This document shows, piece by piece, positions 26,256 to 35,225 of a stretch of DNA of 64,000 nucleotides; within the stretch, counting starts at the first letter, position 1, and every line of letters begins with the position of its first letter. The position numbers and the translations under genes are program-made. Source of the stretch: Actinomadura meyerae (GTDB lineage Bacteria; Actinomycetota; Actinomycetes; Streptosporangiales; Streptosporangiaceae); assembly GCF_900188445.1 (NCBI RefSeq), contig NZ_FZOR01000001.1:434001-498000 (forward strand). The letters are read 5' to 3'. Under the pieces are notes generated by a model. The model searched no databases, was not told the origin of the DNA, and worked only from the letters and a program-made list of their open reading frames with translations.

Positions 26256-27299
26256 CTAAGGGGCGATGAACGGCTGCAGGGCGGTCTGGTAATCCGTCAT
26301 CGGGGGGTAGGTCTCAGCCCGCAGTACGTCGTTGTGGGGCGGCGGGCCGTAGACGAGCTTGGCGGGGGCGCACTCGTCGACCTTGGCGCGGCCCGTCAGC
26401 ATCCGCCGTCCGACGAGGCGGCCGGTGCGGGCCTCGTAGACGTCGAGCCGGTGGCGGCCCTGGTAGGACTCGGTGCGCAGGCCGCCCCTGTACAGGCACA
26501 CCTGGATCGGCTTGTCCGAGACCCGGCCCGCCGGGTAGCTGCACGCCACCAGTTCCACCTCGTCCGGCGCGGGGTGCCTCCCACCCTCGCCCGCGGTCGC
26601 GAACTCCGGACGGCCCGCGCCCTCCCGGAAGAAGACCAGCGGATGCGGGCCCGCCCCCGCATACTTCGCGGCACGCTCGAACGGGCGGTCCTGCCGCCAG
26701 CACAGCCGCGCGAGGTCCTTGAGACGCTCGGGCCGTTCCCCGAGGACGGTGCGGACGAGCCACGGCTGCACGATCCAGCCCACCAGCACGAGCACCGCCA
26801 GGCAGGCCGCCGCGGACACCAGCCGTGGACGCGGCGACGCCCGCACCGGCCCCCGGCGCTCCAGGGCCCTGGCCAGGTCCCGGGCCGCGCTCACCGGACC
26901 GACGAACACGGACCGCTCTTCGGCGCCGTCCGTCCAGGACAGCCGTATGACCGACTGCTTCGGCCCCAGTTCGGGCGTCGCCAGCGCGTCCCACGGTATG
27001 GCGGTGGAGGAGTCCCGGTTCCACACCAGCAGGCCGTCATCGCACACGATGAACCGGTGCCGCGAGCCGTCCACCGGCCCGAAGCGGACCCAGAGGGCCA
27101 GGCCCGCCCACACCAGCGCGGGCAGCAGGAGGACGTACCGCCAGTCGAAGGCGGCGACAGCGCCCGCCGCCATGGCGAGGCCGAGAACCCACGGGAGGAG
27201 GTCGCTCCAGTCGGGCCACCCCCGACGCTGCCGGTGGACGCGCCGGACGGACCCCAGCCCCGCCTCGGCCGCCGCCCGCCTCGATGCCGGGCGCCTCAC
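26256..27299 (-). CDS. Uncharacterised membrane protein with PH-like segment
   Basis: 347 residues, no family recognised with certainty. A hydrophobic hairpin lies near residues 35-72 (LLPWVLGLAMAAGAVAAF, YVLLLPALVWAGLALWV), followed by a stretch (FIVCDDGLLVWNRDSSTAIP WDAL) that looks like a bacterial PH domain, then another membrane helix (LVSAAACLAVLVLVGWIV) and a ~170-residue C-terminal domain with paired cysteines that may be extracytoplasmic. It starts with GTG 46 nt after the Sel1-type gene on the same strand, suggesting the two are co-transcribed. Function unknown. Confidence 0.7.
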   Translation of the reverse strand: MRRPASRRAAAEAGLGSVRRVHRQRRGWPDWSDLLPWVLGLAMAAGAVAAFDWRYVLLLPALVWAGLALWVRFGPVDGSRHRFIVCDDGLLVWNRDSSTAIPWDALATPELGPKQSVIRLSWTDGAEERSVFVGPVSAARDLARALERRGPVRASPRPRLVSAAACLAVLVLVGWIVQPWLVRTVLGERPERLKDLARLCWRQDRPFERAAKYAGAGPHPLVFFREGAGRPEFATAGEGGRHPAPDEVELVACSYPAGRVSDKPIQVCLYRGGLRTESYQGRHRLDVYEARTGRLVGRRMLTGRAKVDECAPAKLVYGPPPHNDVLRAETYPPMTDYQTALQPFIAP

Positions 27300-27345
27300 C
27301 GTTCGGGTGCGCGGCCGGAGGCGGCGAGGCGATCCGCGCCGATCG

Positions 27346-28041
27346 TCACCGGTCGGTTCCGGCCCGGAGCTCGGCGAGCCGTTCCATGGCGCCCCGGTGC
27401 CCCTTCGCGGCCGCCTTGGCCAGCCACGCCTCGCCGTCCTGGACGTCGCCCGCCTCCAGCTTCAGGCGCCCCAGGTTGGCCATGCCGTCGGCGCTGCCGG
27501 TGTCGGCGGCGCGCCGGAACCACCGCTCGGCGTCCGCGTTCTCGCCCTGGAGGACGTGCTGGACGGCGAGGTTGTTCATCGCGAGGTCGACTCCGGCTTC
27601 GGCGGCGCGCCGGTACCAGGACATGGCCTCCTCGCGCCGGCCGGCGCGGCTGAGCCGCGACCCCAGGTTGTTCATCGCCATCGCGTGACCCGCCTCGGCC
27701 GCCCGGCGGTACCAGCGCTCCGCCTCGTCCGGGTCCGGGACGGACCGCCCCAGCCCGTACATCGCCCACGGGTCGCCCGTTCCGGCGGCGCGCTCCAGCC
27801 ACGTCCCGGCGTCACCGTCCTCGCCGGCCTCCCAGGCGAGCCAGACCATGCACTTGACCGCGGCGAGGTCCCCCTCCTCCGCGGCCGGGCGGAAGTGACG
27901 CCTGGCCGCCTCGACCATCCCCGACTGCGCCAGGCGCGAGCACCACAGGGGCGCGGCCTCCTCGTCGTCCTCGGCCGCCGCCCGCCTCAGCGCGATCTTC
28001 GCGGCAGGACCGATCCCGTGTGCAAGGCCGTCAGCGTTCAT
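27346..28041 (-). CDS. Sel1/TPR-like repeat protein
   Basis: 231 residues made of about five Sel1-type alpha-alpha repeats; the clearest read AERWYRRAAEAGHAMAMNNL, AMSWYRRAAEAGVDLAMNNL and AERWFRRAADTGSADGMANL. Such repeats form a protein-binding solenoid. No signal peptide is seen, so it is probably cytosolic and may bind the membrane protein encoded next. Divergent from the PLD-family gene. Confidence 0.85.
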   Translation of the reverse strand: MNADGLAHGIGPAAKIALRRAAAEDDEEAAPLWCSRLAQSGMVEAARRHFRPAAEEGDLAAVKCMVWLAWEAGEDGDAGTWLERAAGTGDPWAMYGLGRSVPDPDEAERWYRRAAEAGHAMAMNNLGSRLSRAGRREEAMSWYRRAAEAGVDLAMNNLAVQHVLQGENADAERWFRRAADTGSADGMANLGRLKLEAGDVQDGEAWLAKAAAKGHRGAMERLAELRAGTDR

Positions 28042-28217
28042 GACGCCAAGCTACCGACCGAGATCACACCGTCATGCGGATTTCGGCAGATGAATGTACT
28101 TGGCATGAAATGCGCGGACCGGGGGACGAATCCCCGCCGAGCGACCGGCCGCGGATCCCCGGCGTGCCGTGCGGGGACGGCCGGTCGCCGACGGCACTGC
28201 AAGGAGAAGAGGCCGGA

Positions 28218-29465
28218 ATGACCGTCCCCCAGCAACGTCCGGCGGAGCCCGAGACCGCAACCGGCACCCCCTCGGCCGCCACCCCCTCGACCGCCGCCGC
28301 CTCGGCCGCCGCCGATCGAGCGCACCGGATCCGCCGGTCCCTGGAGCGGCTCATCGGCGTGGCGGCGACGGAGGGCAACGCTGTGACCCCCCTCGTCAAC
28401 GGGGATGAGATCTTCCCCGCGATGCTGGACGAGATCGCGGGAGCGCGGCACACCATCGACATGATGACCTACGTGTACTGGCGCGGGGACATCGCCCACC
28501 GGTTCGCCGACGCGCTGTCGGAGCGTGCGCGCGCCGGGGTGCGGGTCCGCCTGCTCCTGGACGGCATCGGCAGCCTCCAGATCGAGAGGGACCTCCTGGA
28601 CAGGATGGACCGGGCGGGCGTCACGGTCAGGTGGTTCCGCAAGCCCGTCACGCGCTCGCCGTTCAAGCAGAACCACCGCTGCCATCGCAAGGTGCTGGTG
28701 GTGGACGAGCGCACGGCGTTCACCGGCGGGGTCGGCATCGCGGAGGAGTGGTGCGGTGACGCCCGCGACGAGCACGAATGGCGCGACAGCCACTTCCGGG
28801 TGCGCGGGCCCGCGGTCGACGGCATCGCGGCCGCGTTCGCGCAGAACTGGGCCGAGGTCGACGACGTGCTGTTCGACGACCGCGACCGGTTCGGCGTCCA
28901 CAAGCCGGCGGGCGACGCCGTGGTGCAGGTCGTCCGGGGCTCGGCCAGTCTCGGCTGGCAGGACATGCAGACCCTCTTCAGAGTCGTCCTCCAGCTGGCG
29001 GAGCGGCGGCTGCGGGTGGCCACCGCCTACTTCGCCCCCGACTCCTACTTCATCGACCTGCTGTGCGAGACGGCCGGCCGCGGCGTCGAGGTGGAGCTGC
29101 TCCTGCCGGGCCCGCACGCCGACAAGCGGGTGAGCCGACTGGCGAGCCAGCGCAACTACGAGACGCTGCTCGGCTGCGGCGTGCGCGTCCACCAGTACCG
29201 GCCGTCCATGCTGCACACCAAGATCATCACGATGGACGGGATGGTCTCCCTGCTCGGCTCGACGAACTTCAACCGGCGGTCCCTCGACCACGACGAGGAG
29301 GTCATGCTCGCGGTGATCGACGAGGACCTGACCGCGACGCTCGACGCCCACTTCGACGCGGACCTGGCCCGCAGCGAGCGGGTCGACCACGCGCGCTGGG
29401 CCCGGCGCTCCCTGGCCCAGCGCGCCAAGGAACTGTCGATCGCCCCCATCCGCCGGTTCCTCTGA
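28218..29465 (+). CDS. Phospholipase D/cardiolipin synthase family protein
   Basis: 415 residues. Two HKD catalytic motifs are present: HRKVLVVD (with a following TGGVGI) and HTKIITMD (with GSTNFNRRS), the paired active site that forms a phosphatidyl-enzyme intermediate. There are no membrane helices at the N-terminus, unlike classical cardiolipin synthase; an Ala/Thr/Pro-rich leader of about 45 residues stands in their place. AAGGAGAAGAGG precedes the ATG at 28218, which decides the start over an upstream in-frame start in the leader. Likely a phospholipid transphosphatidylase or hydrolase. Confidence 0.87.
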   Translation: MTVPQQRPAEPETATGTPSAATPSTAAASAAADRAHRIRRSLERLIGVAATEGNAVTPLVNGDEIFPAMLDEIAGARHTIDMMTYVYWRGDIAHRFADALSERARAGVRVRLLLDGIGSLQIERDLLDRMDRAGVTVRWFRKPVTRSPFKQNHRCHRKVLVVDERTAFTGGVGIAEEWCGDARDEHEWRDSHFRVRGPAVDGIAAAFAQNWAEVDDVLFDDRDRFGVHKPAGDAVVQVVRGSASLGWQDMQTLFRVVLQLAERRLRVATAYFAPDSYFIDLLCETAGRGVEVELLLPGPHADKRVSRLASQRNYETLLGCGVRVHQYRPSMLHTKIITMDGMVSLLGSTNFNRRSLDHDEEVMLAVIDEDLTATLDAHFDADLARSERVDHARWARRSLAQRAKELSIAPIRRFL

Positions 29466-29498
29466 CCCTGGCGGACCGCTGAAGGCGGCCGGGGGCCG

Positions 29499-29813
29499 TC
29501 AGGCGACGTGCGCGCGGACGCCGGGAAGGACGGCGCCGAGGAGGCCGGGGAACGCGGCCTCCAGCTCCGCGGTGCGCAGCACGTTGAGGGCCTGGCCGCG
29601 TTCGCGGTGGGTGGCGATGACGCCCGCCTCCCGCAGGATCTTGAAGTGGTGGCTGAGCGTGCTCTTGGCCACCGGGGCGTCGAAGCGCCCGCAGGCGATC
29701 GGCGCGTCCGACTCGCTCAGCTGCCGGACGAGGTCGAGGCGCACCGGGTCGGCGAGGGCCTGCAGGACGGCGATGACCTCGAGCGACTCGGGCGGTGCCG
29801 GGGGCGGTGCCAT
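29499..29813 (-). CDS. ArsR family transcriptional regulator
   Basis: 104 residues, a single winged helix: LQALADPVRLDLVRQLSE, PVAKSTLSHHFKILREAGVI and a wing with RERGQALNVLR. There is one Cys (ACGRFD) and no ELCVC-type metal box, so it may sense something other than arsenic or use a different metal site. Divergent from the MFS transporter gene, with an inverted repeat in the 68-nt gap; self- and MFS repression is the likely arrangement. Confidence 0.9.
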   Translation of the reverse strand: MAPPPAPPESLEVIAVLQALADPVRLDLVRQLSESDAPIACGRFDAPVAKSTLSHHFKILREAGVIATHRERGQALNVLRTAELEAAFPGLLGAVLPGVRAHVA

Positions 29814-29859
29814 GGTTCCTCCTCGCTTCCAGGGTAGGCGACGTGTTCGACGAAGATCA

Positions 29860-29876
29860 AACTCGTGTCTAGAGTT
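29860..29876. promoter_or_regulatory. Inverted repeat in the ArsR/MFS divergent promoter
   Basis: AACTC-7 nt-GAGTT lies in the 68-nt gap between the divergent ArsR and MFS genes, immediately before the MFS start codon. Its size and placement fit an ArsR dimer site covering the MFS promoter. Confidence 0.5.
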
Positions 29877-29881
29877 GTTCT

Positions 29882-31327
29882 ATGCCTATCGAACACCGTC
29901 GGCCCGTCGAACACCGTCGCCCCATCGAACACCGCCGGGGTGTCGTGGTGCTCGCGCTGGTCGCGTCGTTCATGGTCTTCGTGGACGGCACCATCGTGCA
30001 TCTGACCCTCGCCCAGCTCGCCGCGCACCTGGACGCCACCCGCTCCGAGCTGGAGTGGGCCGTGAACGCCTACACGCTGTCCTTCGCCGCCGTGATGCTC
30101 GGCGCCGGCGCGATCACCGACACGCTCGGCGCGAAGCGCGCCTTCGCGGCGGGGCTCGTCGTCTTCACCGCGTCCTCGGCGGTGTGCGCGGCGGCCCCCT
30201 CGATGGCGGTGCTGAACATCGCCCGGCTGGTCCAGGGGGCGGGCTCGGCCCTGCTGCTGCCGAGCGCCCTCGTCCTGGCGACGGCGTCGGCCGCCGACGA
30301 GCGGGCGCGGGCCCGGCTCGTCGGCTGGTGGGCCGCCGCCGGGGGCGCCGGCATGGCCGCCGGGCCCCTGCTCGGCGGAGGGCTGGTCGCGCTCGCGGAC
30401 TGGCGGGCCGTGTTCGCCGTCAACGTGGTCATCGGAGTGCCCGCGCTGGTGTGGGCGCTGCGCCGGATGCCGGCCGTCGCGCGCCGCGCCCGGCGGCTCG
30501 ACATCGCCGGGATGGCCGCCGCGACCGTGCTGATCGGCGGGCTGGTCTTCGCGCTGATCGAGGCCCCCGCGCGCGGCTGGGCGAGCCCGGCGGTCGTCAC
30601 CGCCGCCGCGCTCGCCGCCGCGGGCCTCGCCGCCTTCGCCGGGGTCGAGCGCACCTCCCCGGCGCCGCTCCTGCCGCCGGGCGTCCACCGCGACCGCCGG
30701 TTCCTCGCCGCGGCCGGCCAGGGCGCCCTGTTCAACTTCGCCTTCTACGGGCTGCTGTTCGCGCTGAGCCTGATGCTCCAGCAGGGCCGCGGGCTCGGCG
30801 CGCTGGAGAGCGGGCTGCTGTTCCTGCCGCTGACCGGCCTCATCTCGCTCGGCGGCCTCAGCGCGGGCCCGCTCGCCCTGCGCACCGGACGCCGGGCGGT
30901 CCTGGCGATCGGCCTGGGGGCCCTGACCGCCGCCCTCGTCGCCGTGGCGTGGGCCGGGACGCTCACCGCGCTCTGGCCCATGACCCTCGCGCTCGTCCCC
31001 GCCGGTTTCGCCTCGGGCCTCCTCGTGCCCACCATGACCTCGCAGTCGATCGAGGCGGTCGAGCCCGCGCTGCACGGGGCCGCGTCCGCGGTGTTCAACA
31101 CGTCCCGGCAGGTCGGGTCGGCGATCGGCGTCGCCGCCTTCGGCCCGCTCCTCGGCGCGACCGGCGACCTCGGGGACGGCTTCGTCGCGTGCGTCGCCGT
31201 GGCCGCCGCCGCCACCGCGGCCGCCCTCATGCTGACCGCGCTCGCGAGACCCGCCGCCGTCCCCGCGCGCCCTGACGAGCCGGTGCGGCTGAGCACCGCG
31301 TCGAAGCGCAGCCCGTGCCCGTCCTGA
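29882..31327 (+). CDS. MFS transporter, DHA2 (EmrB/QacA) drug exporter type
   Basis: 481 residues with about 14 predicted membrane helices. The first helix carries the DHA2-type signature region (ASFMVFVDGTIVHLTLAQL), with SELEWAVNAYTLSFAAVMLG and ITDTLGAKRAF loop after it, and the motif-C-like GPLLGGGL. It should export a hydrophobic compound using the proton gradient. The N-terminal tail EHRRPVEHRRPIEHRR is an unusual triplicate. Divergent ArsR control makes this an inducible efflux unit. Confidence 0.9.
   Translation: MPIEHRRPVEHRRPIEHRRGVVVLALVASFMVFVDGTIVHLTLAQLAAHLDATRSELEWAVNAYTLSFAAVMLGAGAITDTLGAKRAFAAGLVVFTASSAVCAAAPSMAVLNIARLVQGAGSALLLPSALVLATASAADERARARLVGWWAAAGGAGMAAGPLLGGGLVALADWRAVFAVNVVIGVPALVWALRRMPAVARRARRLDIAGMAAATVLIGGLVFALIEAPARGWASPAVVTAAALAAAGLAAFAGVERTSPAPLLPPGVHRDRRFLAAAGQGALFNFAFYGLLFALSLMLQQGRGLGALESGLLFLPLTGLISLGGLSAGPLALRTGRRAVLAIGLGALTAALVAVAWAGTLTALWPMTLALVPAGFASGLLVPTMTSQSIEAVEPALHGAASAVFNTSRQVGSAIGVAAFGPLLGATGDLGDGFVACVAVAAAATAAALMLTALARPAAVPARPDEPVRLSTASKRSPCPS
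29889..29937 (+). repeat. Three 18-bp-period repeats at the MFS 5-prime end
   Basis: TCGAACACCGTCG recurs at 29889, 29907 and 29925 (last copy with one change), giving EHRRP repeated in the protein N-terminus. An inverted copy of the core (GTGTTCGACG) is at 29843-29852 in the promoter. The repeats may serve as DNA sites rather than peptide. Confidence 0.65.
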
Positions 31328-31375
31328 CCCCCGCTCACCCGCGCCGGCCGCGCCGTCCGCGTCGGCCGCCGCCGG

Positions 31376-31987
31376 TCAGCGGGGCGGCAGGACCGCGAAG
31401 CGGTGCGGGGTGAAGGCCGTGCCGTCCACGCGGAGGTCGCAGCGGGCCTCGGTGCCGTCCTCGGTGAAGAACTCCGCCTCGCGGGTCGCCCACCGCTCCC
31501 AGGCGTCGGCGTACTCCAGGCCGTCGCGGGCGAGGGCGCGGGCCTGGCGGACGCCGTAGGGGGCGTCGATCCAGATCCGGTACGCCGCGGGCGAGCCGGC
31601 CCAGGCCGAGCCGACGCCCTCGACGATGAGGACGGGCGGCGGCGCGATCTCCTCTTCGGGGCCGTAGCCGTCGCGGTGCCAGTCGTAGCGGCGCAGGCGG
31701 GCCGGGCGCCCCGCGCGGAGCGGGTCGAGGACGGACGCGCGCAGCGGCTCCCACCAGGTGAGCGGGTCGGCGTCCCACGGCACCCGGAAGTCGTCGGAGC
31801 GGACGATCGGCGCCCCCACCAGCGCCTCCGCGAGGTGCCCGGCGAACGTCGACTTCCCCGCGCCGCTCGGGCCGTCCACCGCGACCAGCCGCGCGGGGCC
31901 GCAGGACGGCGGCAGCGCGAGCAGGCGCGCGGCGAGCGCGGGGTAGGTCGCGGGGCGGGGGATCGCGGGATGCGGCACGGACGGCAT
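31376..31987 (-). CDS. Uridine-kinase-like P-loop NTPase
   Basis: 203 residues with Walker A GPSGAGKST at about 39-47, RSDDF (Asp pair typical of nucleoside/uridine kinase substrate binding) and VLIVEGVGSAW as Walker-B-like strand. It is likely a small-molecule kinase of the uridine kinase superfamily with unknown acceptor. The ATG at 31987 is 36 nt from the divergent CaiB-family gene. The stop converges on the MFS gene over 48 nt. Confidence 0.8.
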   Translation of the reverse strand: MPSVPHPAIPRPATYPALAARLLALPPSCGPARLVAVDGPSGAGKSTFAGHLAEALVGAPIVRSDDFRVPWDADPLTWWEPLRASVLDPLRAGRPARLRRYDWHRDGYGPEEEIAPPPVLIVEGVGSAWAGSPAAYRIWIDAPYGVRQARALARDGLEYADAWERWATREAEFFTEDGTEARCDLRVDGTAFTPHRFAVLPPR

Positions 31988-32022
31988 ACTTCCAGGTGCC
32001 CCACCCGCGAAGGAGGACGTCC

Positions 32023-33180
32023 TTGCCCGGACCGCTCGAAGGCGTCGTGATCGTCGACCTCAGCCGCGTGGTGGCGGGCCCGCAGGCCACCATGGCGCTC
32101 GCCGACCTCGGCGCCCGCGTCATCAAGGTCGAGCACCCCGGCGGCGGGGACGAGACCCGCGGCTGGGGGCCGCCGTTCGCGGGCGAGGACCAGGTCAGCA
32201 CCTACTACCTGTCGATCAACCGGAACAAGGAGTCGATCACCCTCGACCTGAAGTCGGACGAGGGCGCCGGCGTCCTGGCCCGGCTGGTCCGGCACGCCGA
32301 CGTGCTGGTGGAGAACTTCCGGCCCGGCGTGCTCGACCGGCTCGGCTTCCCGGTCGGGCGGCTGCACGAGCTGAACCCGGGCCTGGTCGTCCTGTCGATC
32401 ACCGGGTTCGGGCACGACGGCCCGGAGGGCGGCCGGCCCGGCTACGACGCGATCGTGCAGGGCGAGGCGGGGATCATGAGCGTGACCGGGCCGCCCGGCA
32501 CGCCGAGCAAGGTCGGCCTGTCGATCGCCGACATCCTCGCGGCGCACAACGGCGTCACCGGCGTCCTCGCCGCCCTCTACGAGCGCACCAGGACCGGGCG
32601 CGGCGCGGTCGTGCGCACGTCGCTGCTGGCCTCGGTGGTCGGCGCGCACATGTTCCAGGGCACGCGCTGGACCGTCGCCCGCGACGCGCCCGAGTCGGTG
32701 GGCAACGACCACCCGTCCATCGCCCCGTACGGGACGTTCCGCTGCAAGGACGGGCAGATCCAGATCGGCGTCGCCAACCAGAACCTGTGGCGCAGGTTCG
32801 CGCCGCTCGTCGGCCTCGACCCCGATGACCCGCGCTACGCGACGATCCCCGACCGCGCGGCCCGGCGCGCGGAGCTGACCGCCGACATCGAGCGCGTCCT
32901 CGCCGGGGACACGCGCGGCGCGTGGCTCGCGCGGCTGGACGGGGCGGGCGTCCCGGCCGGGGCGATCCGGTCGATCGACGAGGTCTACGAGTGGGAGCAG
33001 ACGAGGTCGCAGGGCCTCGTCGTCGAGGTCGACCATCCGCGGCTCGGCCGGATCGAGCTGCCCGGCCCGCCGCTGCGCTTCGACGGCGCGCCGCCGCGCG
33101 AGCACTCCGCGCCGCCGCTGCTCGGCGAGCACAACGACGCGGTCCTGGCCTGGCTGGAGGAGAAGGAGAGGGGCGAATGA
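32023..33180 (+). CDS. CaiB/BaiF family (class III) CoA-transferase
   Basis: 385 residues. GVVIVDLSRVVAGPQATMAL, IKVEHPGGGDETRGWGP, NKESITLDLKSDEGAGVL and PGYDAIVQGEAGIMSVTG are the usual CaiB/BaiF blocks; SIADILAAHNG holds an Asp in the position of the catalytic acyl-anhydride Asp. It moves CoA between carboxylic acids. The start is a TTG at 32023 with AGGAGG six bases upstream; a GTG at 31996 lacks such a site. It overlaps the next gene by ATGA, so the pair probably activates one acid by two routes or in sequence. Confidence 0.88.
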   Translation: MPGPLEGVVIVDLSRVVAGPQATMALADLGARVIKVEHPGGGDETRGWGPPFAGEDQVSTYYLSINRNKESITLDLKSDEGAGVLARLVRHADVLVENFRPGVLDRLGFPVGRLHELNPGLVVLSITGFGHDGPEGGRPGYDAIVQGEAGIMSVTGPPGTPSKVGLSIADILAAHNGVTGVLAALYERTRTGRGAVVRTSLLASVVGAHMFQGTRWTVARDAPESVGNDHPSIAPYGTFRCKDGQIQIGVANQNLWRRFAPLVGLDPDDPRYATIPDRAARRAELTADIERVLAGDTRGAWLARLDGAGVPAGAIRSIDEVYEWEQTRSQGLVVEVDHPRLGRIELPGPPLRFDGAPPREHSAPPLLGEHNDAVLAWLEEKERGE

Positions 33181-34577
33181 CGAACCTGCTCGGCGAGACC
33201 GGCGGCCCGGTGCGCGTCGCGGGCCGGGAGCTGGCGCGCGACGACCTGCTCGACCGGGCGTCCGCCGTCGCCGCGGAGATCCGGGGCGCGGACGCCGTGG
33301 CCGTGCACGCGACCGCGTCGCCGGAGACGGTCGCGGCGGTCGTCGGCGGCCTCCTCGCGGGCGTCCCGGTGGTGCCGCTGCCGCCCGACTCGGGGCCCGC
33401 GGAGCGCGCCCACATCCTCGGCGACTCCGGCGCGAGCATGATCCTCGCCGCCGGCGGCGCGGAGCCCGTGGACGGCGAGCCGCCCCTGGTCAAGGTCGAC
33501 GCCCTGCCCCGCCGGGGCGGGGGAGGGGCGTCCGGCGTCCCGGCCGACGCGACCGCGCTGATCCTCTACACCAGCGGGACGACGGGCGCGCCGAAGGGCG
33601 TGCTCATCTCCCGGAGCGCGATCGCCGCCGGGCTGGACGCGCTCGCCGAGGCATGGGCGTGGACGCCCGACGACGTCCTGGTGCACGGCCTGCCCCTGTT
33701 CCACGTGCACGGCCTCGTGCTCGGTGTGCTCGGGCCCCTGCGTGTGGGGTCGCCGCTCGTTCACACGGGACGTCCCAAGCCGGAGCTGTACGCGGCGGCG
33801 GCGCGGAACGACGGCGGCAGCCTGTTCTTCGGCGTGCCCACGGTCTGGTCGAGGACGGCGGCCGACCCCTCGTCCGCCGGGGCGCTGCGCGGTGCGCGGC
33901 TCCTCGTCTCCGGCAGCGCGCCCCTGCCCGTCCCGGTCTTCGAGCGGCTCTCCGGACTCACCAGGCACCGGCCCGTCGAGCGGTACGGCATGACCGAGAC
34001 CCTCATCACGGTCAGCGCGCGCGCCGACGGCGACCGGCGCCCCGGCTATGTCGGCACGCCGCTGCCCGGTGTCGAGACGCGCCTGGTCGCCGAGGACGGC
34101 ACTCCCGTCCCGCACGACGGGGAGACGCCCGGCGAGCTGCACGTCCGTGCGCCGCTGCTGTTCAAGGGCTACCTCAACCGGCCCGAGGCCACCGCGGAGT
34201 CGTTCGCGCGGGACGGCTGGTTCCGCACCGGCGACATCGCGACCATCGGTCCGGACGGCTGGCACCGCATCGTCGGGCGGGCGTCCACCGACCTCATCAA
34301 GAGCGGCGGGTACCGGATCGGCGCCGGCGAGATCGAGAACGCGCTGCTGGCGCATCCGGCGGTCCGGGAGGCGGCCGTCGTCGGCACCCCGCACGACGAC
34401 CTCGGCGAGCAGGTCACCGCCTACGTCGTCGCCGACGGCGTCGCCGCGGACCAGCTCATCGGGTTCGTCGCCGAGCGGCTGTCGGCGCACAAGCGGCCCC
34501 GCACCGTCCATCTGGTCGAGGCGCTGCCGCGCAACGCGATGGGCAAGGTCGTCAAGACGCGCCTCGGCGAGCTCTAG
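33177..34577 (+). CDS. AMP-dependent acyl-CoA synthetase (malonyl-CoA synthetase-like)
   Basis: 466 residues, shorter than most ANL ligases. The P-loop-like LYTSGTTGAPKGVLISRS, VERYGMTETLIT, GWFRTGDIATIGPDG, IVGRASTDLIKSGGYRIG and the C-terminal Lys in PRNAMGKVVKTRL are complete, so the enzyme should be active. The compact length and the SGGYRIGAGEIE segment resemble MatB-type malonyl/methylmalonyl-CoA synthetases. Acid specificity is inference. It is coupled to the CaiB gene, and its stop shares CTAG with the converging TetR gene. Confidence 0.85.
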   Translation: MTNLLGETGGPVRVAGRELARDDLLDRASAVAAEIRGADAVAVHATASPETVAAVVGGLLAGVPVVPLPPDSGPAERAHILGDSGASMILAAGGAEPVDGEPPLVKVDALPRRGGGGASGVPADATALILYTSGTTGAPKGVLISRSAIAAGLDALAEAWAWTPDDVLVHGLPLFHVHGLVLGVLGPLRVGSPLVHTGRPKPELYAAAARNDGGSLFFGVPTVWSRTAADPSSAGALRGARLLVSGSAPLPVPVFERLSGLTRHRPVERYGMTETLITVSARADGDRRPGYVGTPLPGVETRLVAEDGTPVPHDGETPGELHVRAPLLFKGYLNRPEATAESFARDGWFRTGDIATIGPDGWHRIVGRASTDLIKSGGYRIGAGEIENALLAHPAVREAAVVGTPHDDLGEQVTAYVVADGVAADQLIGFVAERLSAHKRPRTVHLVEALPRNAMGKVVKTRLGEL

Positions 34578-35149
34578 GGCAGGACCTCCGCCAGGACGGG
34601 CCGCACGAGGCCGCGCGCGAACGACTCCGGCAGGTCGGGGCCGTCGTCGCCCTCGGCGAAGTAGTGCAGGAACCCCTGCTGGAAGGACGCCCCCATGAGC
34701 AGCGCCGCCACCGCCTGCGCGTCCGCGCCGGCGGCGACCCGGCCGAGCCCGCGCTCGGCCTCCAGGTACCGGGCGAGCGCCTGCACCGGCTCCCGCGGGC
34801 CCGCCCCGTACTTGCGCAGCGCCTCGCGGGTGGCGCGCAGCAGCGCCGGCTGCGCCGCCACAGAGGCCATCATCGGGAACGTCAGCCGGTAGAAGCGCAG
34901 CGCGCCGTGGACGACCGCGACGAGGTTCGACTCCACGGTGCCCTCGCCGGGGACGGCCATCGCGGTGAACGGCGGCATCCGCTCCTTCAGCACGCTCAGC
35001 ATCAGCTCCTCCTTGTCGCGGAAGTGCTTGTAGAGCAGTGCCTCGGAGTAGCCGGACGCCTTCGCGATCTCCTTGGTGGTGGCGCGGGGGACGCCGTGCC
35101 GCCGCATGAGGTCCGCCGCGGCGTCGAGGATCCGCTCCCGTGCGCTCAA
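34574..35149 (-). CDS. TetR family transcriptional regulator
   Basis: 191 residues. The N-terminal helix-turn-helix (ERILDAAADLMRRHGVPRAT TKEIAKASGYSEALLYKHFR) is typical; the C-terminal ligand domain is unassigned. I chose a TTG at 35149 with AAGGGAG upstream rather than the ATG at 35185, because the latter would place the start codon inside the operator and adds only unconserved residues. It diverges from the NAD-binding gene and converges on the ligase gene with overlapping stop codons. Confidence 0.85.
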   Translation of the reverse strand: MSARERILDAAADLMRRHGVPRATTKEIAKASGYSEALLYKHFRDKEELMLSVLKERMPPFTAMAVPGEGTVESNLVAVVHGALRFYRLTFPMMASVAAQPALLRATREALRKYGAGPREPVQALARYLEAERGLGRVAAGADAQAVAALLMGASFQQGFLHYFAEGDDGPDLPESFARGLVRPVLAEVLP

Positions 35150-35165
35150 TAGGGCTCCCTTGACA

Positions 35166-35208
35166 GGTGAGTGAACACTCACCATGCTAAGGGTTAGTAA
35201 ACACTCAC
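35166..35208. promoter_or_regulatory. Double TetR-type operator
   Basis: Site 1 (35166-35183) is GGTGAGTG-AA-CACTCACC, a perfect 8-bp inverted repeat. Site 2 (35193-35208) is GTTAGTA-AA-CACTCAC, the same pattern with two mismatches. Both lie between the divergent TetR and NAD-binding genes, so they should control both. Confidence 0.75.
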
Positions 35209-35225
35209 TCACCCAGGGGGCCACG

